A DNA stretch of 64,000 bases from Oryzisolibacter propanilivorax (GCF_900103645.1 NZ_FNHP01000008.1:1-64000); one strand, 5' to 3'. Positions 1 through 8,813 are shown, numbered from the stretch's first letter. Notes: generated by a model not told the origin, from the sequence alone. A program made the numbers and translations.

Positions 1-2
1 GA

Positions 3-971
3 GAGATTGCCTTCCAGCCACTGGCGCGCATCGACCGCAAGGGCTACCGCACCTGGGCGGCCGAATGGATCGAAGGCCGCCTGCTGCACGAAGGCGTGGC
101 GGTTGGCCCCGAAGAGAAGGCGGCCATCTGGTCGGCACTGGGGAGCCTGGCCGGTGCGCCGGTGGAGCAGCGCACGATGACGGGGCTTTCCGTGCTGCTG
201 CAGTCGAACACGCTGCGCCAGGCGCTGTCGCCCTATGTGCTGGGCGGTGCGCACGGCAAGCTGCTGGATGCGGATTCGGATCGCCTGGGTTCCGGTGCGG
301 TGCAGTGCTTCGAGATGGAGGAACTGATGCACAGCAAGGCCGCCGTCATGGCCGTGCTGCAGTACCTCTTCGCGTGCTTCGATGAACGCTTCGACGGTGC
401 GCCCACGCTGCTGATCCTGGATGAAGCCTGGCTGTTTCTCGATGACCCGGTGTTCGCCGCGCGCATCCGCCAGTGGCTCAAGACGCTGCGCAAGAAGAAC
501 GTGTCGGTGATCTTCGCCACGCAGTCGCTCGCGGACATCAAGGATTCGAGCATTGCGCCCGCGATCGTCGAAAGCTGCGCCAGCCGCATCTTCCTGCCGA
601 ACCCGCAGGCGACCGAGCCGCAGGTTCGAGCCATCTACGAGGGCTTCGGGCTCAACAGCCGACAGATCGAGATCGCGGCCACGGCCGTTCCGAAGCGCGA
701 CTACTACTACCAGTCGCGCCTGGGCAACCGCCTGTTCGATCTCGACCTGGGGCCAGCCGCGCTGGCCTTCGTGGGCGCCTCCACGCCGCAGGACCAGCGC
801 GACATGGATCGCGTGCTGCTGGACGCCGGCGTGCCCGGCTTCGCAGGCGCCTGGTTGCGCCATCGCGGCCTCGATTGGGCGGCCGATCTGCTGGCGTCGT
901 TTCCTGGCCTCGCGCCATCCCCTGCGTCCCGTCCATCCCATCCATCCCATCCACAGGAGAACCAACCATGA
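3..971 (+). CDS. trbE: TrbE conjugal transfer ATPase (VirB4 family), 3' part
   Basis: This is the C-terminal 322 residues of the VirB4-like ATPase that powers assembly of the mating-pair channel at the inner membrane; the 5' end lies outside the window. The reading frame is open from base 3. A Walker B segment (LLILDEAW) lies near bases 409-432 and the downstream FATQSLADI motif typical of VirB4/TrbE near 513-540. The Walker A motif must be upstream of the window. The stop overlaps the start of trbJ (ATGA), as expected for a translationally coupled trb operon. The tail after about residue 300 is Pro/Ser-His rich and low complexity. The family assignment is firm; only the N-terminus is missing. 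Confidence 0.93.
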   Translation, partial: EIAFQPLARIDRKGYRTWAAEWIEGRLLHEGVAVGPEEKAAIWSALGSLAGAPVEQRTMTGLSVLLQSNTLRQALSPYVLGGAHGKLLDADSDRLGSGAVQCFEMEELMHSKAAVMAVLQYLFACFDERFDGAPTLLILDEAWLFLDDPVFAARIRQWLKTLRKKNVSVIFATQSLADIKDSSIAPAIVESCASRIFLPNPQATEPQVRAIYEGFGLNSRQIEIAATAVPKRDYYYQSRLGNRLFDLDLGPAALAFVGASTPQDQRDMDRVLLDAGVPGFAGAWLRHRGLDWAADLLASFPGLAPSPASRPSHPSHPQENQP

Positions 972-1696
972 AGAAGCGTCTCGTTGCCGCCGCCGTCGCG
1001 GCCCTGCTGTGCACCGTGCCCACCGCCCATGCCCAATGGGTGGTGGTCGATCCCACGAACCTCGTGCAGAACGCGCTGACCGCGATCCGCACACTGGAGC
1101 AGATCAACAACCAGATCCGCCAGCTCCAGAACGAAGCCCAGATGCTGGTGAACCAGGCGCGCAACCTGGCCAGCCTGCCGTTCAGCGTGGTGAACCGGCT
1201 GCGCAACAACCTGGCGACCACGCAGCGGCTGATCGCCCAGGCCAGGGGGCTGGCCTACGAGGTGGCGAACCTGGATCGGGAGTTCCTGCGCCTGTACCCC
1301 GAGCAGTACGCTGCCTCCGTCAGCGGCGCCCAGATGGTGCGCGACGCGCAGGAGCGCTGGCGCAACACCTTGAACAGCCTGCAGACCACCATGCAGATGC
1401 AGGCCCAGGTCTCGCAGAACCTGGGCGAGGACGAAGGCGTGCTGGCCGACCTGGTGGGCCAGAGCCAGTCGGCGCAAGGCGCGCTGCAGGCCATGCAGGC
1501 GACGAACCAGTTGCTGGCCCTGCAGGCCAAGCAGTCCATCCAGACGCAGCGGCTGCAGATCACGCAGGACCGGGCCGCTTCGCTGGAGCTGGCGCGCCAG
1601 GCGGCGGCCACGGAACGCGGGCGCGAGGTGCGGCGGCGCTTCGTGGGCGAAGGCACGCCCTACACACCGCATGCCGTCGACTTCTACGGCAACTGA
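968..1696 (+). CDS. trbJ: TrbJ, P-type conjugative transfer protein (VirB5-like)
   Basis: The 242-residue product has a clear Sec signal peptide: MKKR start, hydrophobic core, cleavage expected after AHA at about residue 22. The rest is helical and Gln-rich, including the QINNQIRQLQNEAQ region, consistent with a periplasmic, pilus-associated VirB5/TrbJ protein. In RP4-type systems TrbJ is associated with entry exclusion and mating-pair formation. The start was chosen at the ATG overlapping the trbE stop, preceded by an AGGAGA ribosome binding site; a longer in-frame opening upstream only reads through trbE in another frame. It lies between trbE and trbL, in the usual order. Confidence 0.92.
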   Translation: MKKRLVAAAVAALLCTVPTAHAQWVVVDPTNLVQNALTAIRTLEQINNQIRQLQNEAQMLVNQARNLASLPFSVVNRLRNNLATTQRLIAQARGLAYEVANLDREFLRLYPEQYAASVSGAQMVRDAQERWRNTLNSLQTTMQMQAQVSQNLGEDEGVLADLVGQSQSAQGALQAMQATNQLLALQAKQSIQTQRLQITQDRAASLELARQAAATERGREVRRRFVGEGTPYTPHAVDFYGN

Positions 1697-1708
1697 CGGG
1701 GCCGGGCC

Positions 1709-3079
1709 ATGGACGACGTGACGGTCATCGACCGCTTCCTGAACACCTTCTCGCGCTACATCGATTCGGGCTTCGGGCTGCTGCAGGGCGAGGTGGCGTT
1801 TCTCACGGCCACGCTGATCGTCATCGACATGACGCTGGCCGGCCTGTTCTGGGCCATGGGCCACGCCAGCGGCCAGGGCGAGGACGTGATCGCCAAGCTG
1901 CTGCGCAAGGTGCTCTACGTGGGGGCCTTCGCCTACATCATCGGCAACTTCAACACGCTGGCGGGGATCGTGTTCCGCTCCTTCGCCGGCCTGGGCCTGA
2001 CGGCCAGCGGCTCGTCCCTGAGCATGGGCACCTTCCTGCAGCCGGGGCATCTCGCCAAGGTGGGCGTGGACGCGGCAGCACCGATCTTCGACCAGATCGG
2101 CGACTTGGCGGGGTTCCCCGAGGTGTTCGTGCACGTCGACCTGATCGTGGTGCTGTTCTTCGCCTGGCTGGTGGTGATCCTCAGCTTCTTCGTGCTGGCG
2201 GTGCAGCTCTTCGTGACGCTGATCGAGTTCAAGCTGACCACGCTCGCGGGCTTCGTGCTGGTGCCGTTCGCGCTGTGGAACAAGACCGCGTTCCTGGCCG
2301 AGAAGGTGCTGGGCAACGTGGTGTCCTCGGGCATCAAGGTGCTGGTGCTGGCCGTGATCGTGGGCATCGGCTCGGGCCTGTTCTCCGAGTTCACGATTCC
2401 GCCGGGCGCCGAGCCTTCCATCGACCAGGCGCTGGTGATCATGCTGGCGTCGCTCTCGCTGCTGGCCCTGGGCATCTTCGGCCCAGGCATCGCGACGGGG
2501 CTGGTGTCCGGCGCCCCGCAATTGGGCGCGGGTGCGATGGCCGGGGCGGCGGTGGGTGCGGCGGGCGCTGCGGTGGCCGTGGGCGCCGCAGCCTCCGGCG
2601 TGGGCAGCGCCGTGGCGGCCGGGGCACGCATGGCGCCCGGCGCCGCACGCATGGCCGCCAGCGGCGCGCGCACGGCGGCTTCCACGGCCGGCAGTGCGGC
2701 GAGCGGTGCGCGGTCGGCCTACCAGGCCGGCTCTGCTGCTGCCGGTGGTGGCGCCAGGGGCGCGATGGCGGGTGTGGGCAACGTCGCCCGGACGGGCGCG
2801 CAGGCCGCTGGACAGAAGGTGGCGGAGGGTGCGCGCTCCATGAAGGAGCGCGTGGCTGCTGCGTTCCGCCCGGAGTCTTCCCCGTCCAGTGCCGCATCGA
2901 GTGGCCCGCAGGGCAGCGCCGATGCCGGTGGCTCACCGCCACCCGCCGAACAGCCCGCCTGGGCCAAGCGCCTGCATCGCCGCCAGCAGCTTACCCATGC
3001 CGCGACGACCGCCGCCCACACGCTGCGCGGGGGCGATGGTGGTGGCTCGGGCCAAGGCCCGAGCCTGCGCGAGGACTGA
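1709..3079 (+). CDS. trbL: TrbL, polytopic conjugative transfer protein (VirB6-like)
   Basis: This 456-residue inner-membrane protein has about six hydrophobic segments in residues 25-270. A long Ala/Gly-rich low-complexity cytoplasmic tail follows (about residues 270-360, many AxGA repeats), with a charged end. This architecture is typical of TrbL/VirB6, the polytopic core of the mating-pair channel. It follows trbJ by 12 bases and precedes trbF, the standard trbJLFGI order. The repetitive tail is normal for the family and varies in length between elements. Confidence 0.93.
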   Translation: MDDVTVIDRFLNTFSRYIDSGFGLLQGEVAFLTATLIVIDMTLAGLFWAMGHASGQGEDVIAKLLRKVLYVGAFAYIIGNFNTLAGIVFRSFAGLGLTASGSSLSMGTFLQPGHLAKVGVDAAAPIFDQIGDLAGFPEVFVHVDLIVVLFFAWLVVILSFFVLAVQLFVTLIEFKLTTLAGFVLVPFALWNKTAFLAEKVLGNVVSSGIKVLVLAVIVGIGSGLFSEFTIPPGAEPSIDQALVIMLASLSLLALGIFGPGIATGLVSGAPQLGAGAMAGAAVGAAGAAVAVGAAASGVGSAVAAGARMAPGAARMAASGARTAASTAGSAASGARSAYQAGSAAAGGGARGAMAGVGNVARTGAQAAGQKVAEGARSMKERVAAAFRPESSPSSAASSGPQGSADAGGSPPPAEQPAWAKRLHRRQQLTHAATTAAHTLRGGDGGGSGQGPSLRED

Positions 3080-3124
3080 TCTTTTGCTGATCCCTTTCGA
3101 TTTCTTTGTTCCAGGAGAACGCCC

Positions 3125-3829
3125 ATGCGATTCAAACGCGCGCAGGTGCGCTATGCGGATACGCCGCAGCCTGCCACCCCGTATCAATCCGCTGCCCAGG
3201 TCTGGGACGAGCGCATCGGCTCGGCCCGCGTGCAGGCGAAGAACTGGCGCTTCATGGCCTTTGGTTGCCTGACGCTGGCCGTGCTGATGGCCGGTGGCCT
3301 GGTCTGGCGCTCGGCGCAATCCATCGTGACGCCCTACGTCATCGAGGTGGACCACGCGGGCCAGGTGCGCGCCGTGGGTGAGGCCGCCACGCCGTACCGG
3401 CCCAGCGATGCGCAGACCGCTTACCACCTGGGCCGCTTCATCGGCCTGGTGCGCTCGCTTTCCATCGACCCCATCGTGGTGCGGCAGAACTGGCTCGATG
3501 CCTACGACTACACCACCGACAAGGGCGCGGTGGTGCTCAACGAGTTCGCCCGCACCCACGACCCGTTCGCGCGCATCGGCAGGGAGTCGGTGACGGTGCA
3601 GATCAGCAGCGTGACCCGCGCCAGCGACACGTCGTTCAACGTGCGCTGGACGGAGCAGCGCTTCGTCACCGGCGCGCTGGACCGCACCGAGCGCTGGAAC
3701 GCGGTGGTGTCCATCGTGCAGCAGACGCCGCGCACCGAACAGCGCCTGCGCAAGAACCCACTGGGCATCTACGTCAACGGCCTGTCGTGGAGCCGCGAAC
3801 TCGATTCTTCCGAAGGAACAAAACCATGA
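3125..3829 (+). CDS. trbF: TrbF, VirB8-like channel protein
   Basis: The 234-residue product is a bitopic inner-membrane protein with one N-terminal transmembrane helix at about residues 40-61 and a periplasmic VirB8/TrbF domain after it (VTPYVIEVDHAG onward). VirB8-type proteins bridge the inner-membrane complex and the outer core (TrbG/TrbI). The start is supported by a CCAGGAGAAC ribosome binding site just upstream. The stop overlaps the trbG start (ATGA). Confidence 0.92.
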   Translation: MRFKRAQVRYADTPQPATPYQSAAQVWDERIGSARVQAKNWRFMAFGCLTLAVLMAGGLVWRSAQSIVTPYVIEVDHAGQVRAVGEAATPYRPSDAQTAYHLGRFIGLVRSLSIDPIVVRQNWLDAYDYTTDKGAVVLNEFARTHDPFARIGRESVTVQISSVTRASDTSFNVRWTEQRFVTGALDRTERWNAVVSIVQQTPRTEQRLRKNPLGIYVNGLSWSRELDSSEGTKP

Positions 3830-4848
3830 ATGCCATGAATGCGCTTTTGTGCAAATCCGCCTTGCCGGTGATCCTGCTGGCATCGACCCTGCTGCTCGCG
3901 GGCTGTGCCACGCAGGGCACGCCGCCGCCGGTGATTTCGCTCGACGAGCCGGTGCAGGCCCAGCCGCTGCCGGAGCCGCCCAAGCCGGTGGAGGTGGTGG
4001 CCGTGCCCGAGGTGTTGCCGATGCCGGCGCAGTTGAAGCCCTTGCCGGAGGTCGCTGCAGCCCCGGCGGCACCGGAGCCGGCCGACGAGAAGGTGCGTGT
4101 GTCGCGCGCCAATGCCGAGGCACGCATGGCGCCCACCCGCGAGGGCTACATCAATGCCATCCAGGTCTGGCCTTTCACCGACGGTGCGCTGTACCAGGTC
4201 TATGCGGCCGTGGGCCGCGTGACGGTGGTGGCGCTGCAGCCCGGCGAGGAACTTGTGACGGTGGCCGCTGGCGACACCGTGCGCTGGATCGTGGGCGACA
4301 CGTCCAGCGGCAGCGGCGCCGATCTGCGCGTGAACGTGATGGTCAAGCCGATCCGCTCTGGGTTGAAGACGAACCTGGTCATCACCACCAGCCGCAGGGC
4401 GTACCTGCTGGAGCTGACCTCGACCGAGAAGGCATGGATGGCTTCGGTGTCCTGGGACTACCCGAAGGACCGGATGCTGGCCTTGCAGCGTCAGGCGCAG
4501 GCGGCCAGCGCGGCCGCGCCGGTGGACGCTGGACTGTCGCTGGAGAAGATCCGTTTCCGGTATGCGGTCAGCGGCAGCAATCCGCCGTGGAAGCCGCTGC
4601 GGGCTTTCGATGACGGGGAGAAGGTCTACATCCAGTTCCCGGCGGGCATTGCGCAGGGCGAGCTGCCGCCGCTGTTCGTGATCGGCGCGCAGGGCGATGG
4701 GCAACTGGTGAACTACCGTTTCCGCTCGCCGTACTACATCGTGGACCGGCTGTTCGGCGCGGCAGAACTGCGCCTGGGAGCCGACAAGGGCGACGTGGTG
4801 CGCATCGAGCGCACGGACGGTGTGGCAGGCGCAGCGCGGGGGAACTGA
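3826..4848 (+). CDS. trbG: TrbG, VirB9-like outer core protein
   Basis: The 340-residue product has an N-terminal lipoprotein signal with lipobox LLAGC (Cys27) and a Pro-rich spacer (about residues 30-85). A VirB9/CagX-type beta-rich domain follows, covering the segment with GYINAIQVWPFTDGALYQVY through FRYAVSG to the C-terminus. It would anchor the outer-membrane ring of the conjugation channel. I chose the ATG that overlaps the trbF stop, with GAAGGA upstream; an in-frame ATG 39 bases earlier lies inside trbF and would break the signal peptide. Confidence 0.92.
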   Translation: MNAMNALLCKSALPVILLASTLLLAGCATQGTPPPVISLDEPVQAQPLPEPPKPVEVVAVPEVLPMPAQLKPLPEVAAAPAAPEPADEKVRVSRANAEARMAPTREGYINAIQVWPFTDGALYQVYAAVGRVTVVALQPGEELVTVAAGDTVRWIVGDTSSGSGADLRVNVMVKPIRSGLKTNLVITTSRRAYLLELTSTEKAWMASVSWDYPKDRMLALQRQAQAASAAAPVDAGLSLEKIRFRYAVSGSNPPWKPLRAFDDGEKVYIQFPAGIAQGELPPLFVIGAQGDGQLVNYRFRSPYYIVDRLFGAAELRLGADKGDVVRIERTDGVAGAARGN

Positions 4849-4850
4849 GC

Positions 4851-6143
4851 ATGAGCCAAGACGAGACTCCCGACCTGGCCGCGCCGCAGGCGGCCAAGGT
4901 GACACCCGAAGCGGTGGCGCTGCGCGCGCAGCCGCGCCCGGTCACGCGATTGAACCGGCGCACGCTGGCCATGCTCGTTGGCGGCCTGTCGGTCGCCGTG
5001 CTTGGCGCCACGATCTGGTCTCTGCAACCGCAACGGCGCGGCACCCAGGAGCCAACCGAGTTGTACAACGTGGATCGCGTGTCGAAGTCGGAAGGGCTGG
5101 GTAACTTGCCGGCCGACTACTCGAAGCTGCCGGCCGCAGTGCCGGAGCTCGGGCCGCCGTTGCCGGGCGACCTCGGCCCGGCCATCGTGAAGTCGCAGCA
5201 GCCGGTGACGGTGGCCTATGCGGCGCCGGGCCACGACCCTGAGGATGCCTTGCGCAAGGAAGCCGATGCGGCGATGGCCTCGTCGGTGTTCTTCCGCTCG
5301 GGCAGCTCGGGCAAGTCCGCTGCGCCGGCCACCGCGACGCAAGCCTCGGCTTCGCTTGGTCATCCATTGGCGGGCTTTGATCCACTCGCCGCCGGGCCGG
5401 CATCGACGGCCGCACAAGCACCACAAGCACCACAAGCGGCAACCGATCCGACCGTTGCGCAGAACCGGCAAGACCAGAAAGAGGCGTTCCTCAAAGGCGG
5501 TTCTGCGGAAACCCGCAATTCCGGCCACCTGACCCTGCCGGCTTCGCCGTACCAGGTGATGGCTGGAACGGTGATCGCAGGGGCACTGGTCACCGGCATC
5601 AAGTCGGACTTGCCGGGCGACGTGATCGCCACGGTGACGGAGCCGGTCTACGACACGGCCACCGGCAAGTTCCTGCTGATCCCGCAGGGCTCGCGCATCC
5701 TGGGCCGCTACAACAGCCAGGTGAGCTATGGGCAAAGCCGTGTGCAAGTGGTGTGGAACCGCGTCATCCTGCCCGACACGTCCTCGCTGACGCTCGACAA
5801 GCTCGTGGGCACCGATCCCGCCGGGTATGCCGGGCTGGAAGACGGCGTGGACTGGCACTGGGGCCGCATCTTCGCGGGCGCGGCGCTGACGACGCTGCTG
5901 GGCATCAGCGCCGAGCTGGCCGCGCCGGAGAACCGACAGGACGGCAACCGCATCGTGATCGCCGGCCGCGACAGCGCACAGGACAGCATCAATCAGGTGG
6001 GTCAGGAGATCACTCGGCGCAACATGAACATCCAGCCCACACTGACCAGCCGGCCGGGCCTGCCGGTGCGCATCATCGTCAACCGCGATCTGGTGCTGCG
6101 GCCGTACCAGCCGATGTTCTTCAATCGGAGAGCTGCGCAATGA
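4851..6143 (+). CDS. trbI: TrbI, VirB10-like scaffold of the conjugation channel
   Basis: The 430-residue product has a cytoplasmic N-terminus, one transmembrane helix at about residues 40-60, a Pro/Ala-rich periplasmic linker, and the conserved TrbI/VirB10 C-terminal domain (about residues 225-415). That domain contains GTVIAGALVTGI, the PQGSRILGRY segment and RVILPDTSSL. VirB10 proteins span both membranes and transduce energy to the outer core. The stop overlaps the start of the DUF2274 gene. Confidence 0.94.
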   Translation: MSQDETPDLAAPQAAKVTPEAVALRAQPRPVTRLNRRTLAMLVGGLSVAVLGATIWSLQPQRRGTQEPTELYNVDRVSKSEGLGNLPADYSKLPAAVPELGPPLPGDLGPAIVKSQQPVTVAYAAPGHDPEDALRKEADAAMASSVFFRSGSSGKSAAPATATQASASLGHPLAGFDPLAAGPASTAAQAPQAPQAATDPTVAQNRQDQKEAFLKGGSAETRNSGHLTLPASPYQVMAGTVIAGALVTGIKSDLPGDVIATVTEPVYDTATGKFLLIPQGSRILGRYNSQVSYGQSRVQVVWNRVILPDTSSLTLDKLVGTDPAGYAGLEDGVDWHWGRIFAGAALTTLLGISAELAAPENRQDGNRIVIAGRDSAQDSINQVGQEITRRNMNIQPTLTSRPGLPVRIIVNRDLVLRPYQPMFFNRRAAQ

Positions 6144-6382
6144 GCACGACGAAGAAGCTGCGGCTGGGGCCGCTGCCCAAGACCGAGAGCGTCAAGCTGA
6201 CCTTTGCGTGCCCGACCAGCTTGAAAGCCGACCTCGACCGCTACGCCGCGCTGCACGGCCAGACTTATGGCGAGGTGGTCGATGCGGCGACGCTGATCCC
6301 GCACATGCTCGGCGCGTTCATGATGCGAGACCGAGGGTTCAAGCAGCGTGCGGCGTCAGGGCGCTTGGACGCAGGCCGCTGA
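6140..6382 (+). CDS. DUF2274 family protein, last gene of the trb operon
   Basis: This 80-residue basic protein (TKKLRLGPLPKTE, then a helical CPTSLKADLDRYAALH segment) matches the small DUF2274 family that follows trbI in Tn4371-like elements. The fold looks ribbon-helix-helix-like, so a regulatory role is possible but unproven. The ATG overlaps the trbI stop. Its last 44 bases overlap, in the opposite direction, the 3' end of the neighbouring minus-strand kinase gene. This marks the junction between conserved conjugation genes and variable cargo. Confidence 0.85.
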   Translation: MSTTKKLRLGPLPKTESVKLTFACPTSLKADLDRYAALHGQTYGEVVDAATLIPHMLGAFMMRDRGFKQRAASGRLDAGR

Positions 6383-6887
6383 GTGCTTGTATCAGGTCTT
6401 GGATGGAGGGCTCAGATAGACAGATCAATGGAATCTCAAGAGCGCCCGCTACAGTTTCGGAATGTTCAGCTTCGGCTTTGGCGAACTCTTCAAGTTCCTG
6501 CGTGCTCCAAGAGGAGTCGCCTCTTTCAGTCAGGCGCTTTTTCACAACCTCCGTTGAGCAGGTCAGCAAAATGATCGCTTCACAACTCAGGTCGCGGAAA
6601 ACCGCTTCTGGTAAACGTTCATGCTGGTTGATGGACTTTCTGAGAACCAGGTGACCGTCCAGCATGAGTGTGTTGCCGTTGTCATTGATTCTTTTGACCG
6701 CCCGGAGGAGGGCAGCCTGATTCTCGGCCACTTCGTCAACTTGCTTGTTTTTATCCCAGGTGATGCTTCCGCGTTCTTCACGGATCAGTTGGCTGGCAGT
6801 TGCATAGACAAGGGAAAGCCGTTCGGCTGCAGGCTTCGCCAAATAAGTCTTTCCGACACCGTGGATTCCGGCGATGAATATCGTCAT
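6339..6887 (-). CDS. Small P-loop ATPase / nucleotide kinase-like protein
   Basis: The 182-residue protein begins with a Walker A motif GIHGVGKT (residues 7-14), followed by AAERLSLVYATASQLI. The middle contains LMLDGHLVL, a plausible Walker B or acceptor-binding region, and a CSTEVVKKRLTERG segment resembling the lid of adenylate-kinase-like folds. A nucleoside or nucleotide kinase fold is the best reading, but the substrate is unknown. It is the last gene of the minus-strand cargo operon and overlaps the ASCH gene by 4 bases (start/stop ATGA). The final ~15 codons are read antisense to the DUF2274 gene. Base composition is visibly AT-richer than trb, consistent with separate acquisition. 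Confidence 0.75.
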   Translation of the reverse strand: MTIFIAGIHGVGKTYLAKPAAERLSLVYATASQLIREERGSITWDKNKQVDEVAENQAALLRAVKRINDNGNTLMLDGHLVLRKSINQHERLPEAVFRDLSCEAIILLTCSTEVVKKRLTERGDSSWSTQELEEFAKAEAEHSETVAGALEIPLICLSEPSIQDLIQALSGLRPSALTPHAA

Positions 6888-7351
6888 ATGGGCTCTTTGC
6901 TGGTGACCATTTTTCCTTGAATCTTTTTCAACTCAGCGGTAGAGAGATACCTGAAAGACTGAGGTGGGGCGAAGGCCTTAAAAAGCGACTTGGGATCGAT
7001 AGGCGAGGCTAACGGCTGCACGCTACCCAGCAGAACAGCACACCCTTGTGGCTTGCCATCGAAGTAGTCAAAGAGCTCGCGGCGGGTAAGAGCCCCGCCG
7101 CGACTGTTGCAGTGGCTCCAGAGCATGGTTGAAGATCCACGCACGATGTCTTCTACCTCGACGAGAGCGACGATTCTCTGGACAGGCGAACTGGCATACA
7201 CGGCGATCAGGCCAACATCTTCTGCCGCCCAGGTTCGCCGAAATTCGACACGCTTAATTCCGGACGAGATGAGGTCCGCATACTTGGGCTTGACCGATAG
7301 CAAAACAGCCCTACCTGCCGGCGGCAGCGAGCACTTTGGAAAAAGCGACAT
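6884..7351 (-). CDS. ASCH-domain protein
   Basis: The 155-residue product carries an ASCH (PUA-like) domain at about residues 12-120: LLSVKPKYADLISSGIKR, with VEFRR following, then VALVEVEDI and a GGALTRRELFDYFDG helix. ASCH proteins bind RNA or modified nucleotides, and some are amidohydrolases of N4-acetylcytidine; the function here is not known. I chose the internal ATG at 7351 because the longer opening starts with nonconserved sequence that is antisense-like within the upstream gene. Even so it overlaps the 3' end of the PIN-GNAT-EVE gene by 41 bases, which suggests strict translational coupling. Confidence 0.8.
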   Translation of the reverse strand: MSLFPKCSLPPAGRAVLLSVKPKYADLISSGIKRVEFRRTWAAEDVGLIAVYASSPVQRIVALVEVEDIVRGSSTMLWSHCNSRGGALTRRELFDYFDGKPQGCAVLLGSVQPLASPIDPKSLFKAFAPPQSFRYLSTAELKKIQGKMVTSKEPI

Positions 7352-8786
7352 CTGAAACTTTGCGAATGGATTGGATCGGGCCAGTGACAATGCTCTCGAG
7401 CTTGAGCCGATCGTATGAAACGGGATGGGGCAGGTGCTCGACCAGCCGAAATAGGATGACCTTGGTCTTGCGCTTGGCCATTTCCTCGATTTGATCGAGC
7501 GCGTAGACGGTTCTGCGGCTGACCAGGCTGGCGATCTTGGCTGCATCGTCTAGTATTTCAAAACGATCCACCACACCGATGGAGGTGATGGATTTTTCAT
7601 CTTCTGTTCGATAGAAGAGAACGACATCTCCGGGGTGGATCGCATTGGTTGGTGCATGGCACAGATAGGCGAGCTTGATCGCATTGCCGACATTGCCAGC
7701 CATGCCGAATAGCCGCTGCTGTTGCGGGCTGTAGTCGGGGAAGAGGGTTTCGTGGAAGGCGGGCTGGATGGGGATCAGAAATTTCTGAACTTGAGCGTCG
7801 CGACGAAAGTGCGGGAAAAACCTTCTGATGTAGTCAGAAGGTTCCGCCGTGCTGTCCGTGGGAGCAAGCCGGGGGTGAGGCTTCACCAAGACAAGGTCGT
7901 TGGCGTACGTGCCGCGTTCTTCGAAACCGAAGTCGTGGAGCAAGCTGATGAGGTAATCATGCTTGTCGGGGTCGGCATGGATGAACACGTGATCGCACGC
8001 GTTGTCCGTGGCATAGCGGAAGGCTGCTTTCAGAAAGAGTTCGCCGATTTTTCGGCCTCTGACGGTTTCGCCCACCTTGAAGGTGCAGAGCTTCAAAGCC
8101 CGCCCGGATAGGTGTTCGCCTGCATCGGTGATTTTCTGGTCGACTTGTGCAGCGTAGATGCATATAGCGGCCAGGGTGTCGTTCTCGTCCCGGTATACCC
8201 AGGCCATGCGGTTTTCCCGCGCTTTGCTGCGGAACCACTCGTCGAAAGCCCCCGGATACCCCTCACGCAGGCTGTCGAAGAATTCAGATGGAAGCAGGGG
8301 GGTCAGTTTGTGGAGCGGAACATCTTCGATGTTCGGCAAGAAGACCTGGCGCGGCTCGTGCAGACGTCGAAGCCAATCTTCCGCCGTTTGAATGGTGTAG
8401 ACCCGATCACCCAATCCATGCGTGCGGGCCTTGGCGTGCAGCCGTCGATCCTCGGTGATCAGCGCATGCACTGCATCGCATGCAAGGGCGTAGAGGATCT
8501 CGTTGTCGCAGGCGTCGTTGGCGCTGGTCGCCGCTGTATTCCAGGGGCAGGGCGCTACGTCTTGCAGTGCAGGGTACTGCCTGATGCGCTGCAGGCTGCG
8601 TTCACGACGTTGCACATCCGCATCGCGCTCGAAATCTGTGATGGTCGCCGGGTGATACAGCAGCGAGTGGCCGCCGATGTTTGCCAGCCTGACGAAGTTG
8701 GCGAGATTCTTCTCCAGGATCTGGAAAGAATCCTGAAGAGGGATCAACACATTCGTGTCGAGCAGGAAGCGCAGTCGCTGCGTCAA
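7311..8786 (-). CDS. PIN-GNAT-EVE/PUA-like fusion protein
   Basis: The 491-residue protein appears to join three domains. Residues 1-150 look like a PIN nuclease: LLDTNV with Asp10, an acidic TDFERDAD segment, and a late ACDNEILYALACDAVHAL segment followed by TEDRRL. Residues about 185-310 look like a GNAT acetyltransferase, with RGRKIGELFLKAA as the acetyl-CoA loop and helix. Residues about 350-490 look like an EVE/ASCH-type PUA-like domain (HPGDVVLFYRTEDEK, then SIGVVDRF). The PIN acidic residues seem present, so nuclease activity is plausible. It sits 27 bases downstream of the PaeR7I-like endonuclease gene and overlaps the ASCH gene. Function is unassigned; an RNA-targeting toxin or defence effector is inference. 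Confidence 0.78.
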   Translation of the reverse strand: MTQRLRFLLDTNVLIPLQDSFQILEKNLANFVRLANIGGHSLLYHPATITDFERDADVQRRERSLQRIRQYPALQDVAPCPWNTAATSANDACDNEILYALACDAVHALITEDRRLHAKARTHGLGDRVYTIQTAEDWLRRLHEPRQVFLPNIEDVPLHKLTPLLPSEFFDSLREGYPGAFDEWFRSKARENRMAWVYRDENDTLAAICIYAAQVDQKITDAGEHLSGRALKLCTFKVGETVRGRKIGELFLKAAFRYATDNACDHVFIHADPDKHDYLISLLHDFGFEERGTYANDLVLVKPHPRLAPTDSTAEPSDYIRRFFPHFRRDAQVQKFLIPIQPAFHETLFPDYSPQQQRLFGMAGNVGNAIKLAYLCHAPTNAIHPGDVVLFYRTEDEKSITSIGVVDRFEILDDAAKIASLVSRRTVYALDQIEEMAKRKTKVILFRLVEHLPHPVSYDRLKLESIVTGPIQSIRKVSDVAFSKVLAAAGR

Positions 8787-8813
8787 GACGGAGCCTTCTC
8801 GGGCGACGGCCAG

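Noticed and set aside
7593-7600. TTTTTCAT 8-mers (also at 14913-14920, 17302-17309 and 63420-63427) as Tn4371-type insertion sites
   Set aside because: The 8-mer occurs by chance and overlaps start codons (ATGAAAAA) or a terminator; no matching pair with element ends was found.
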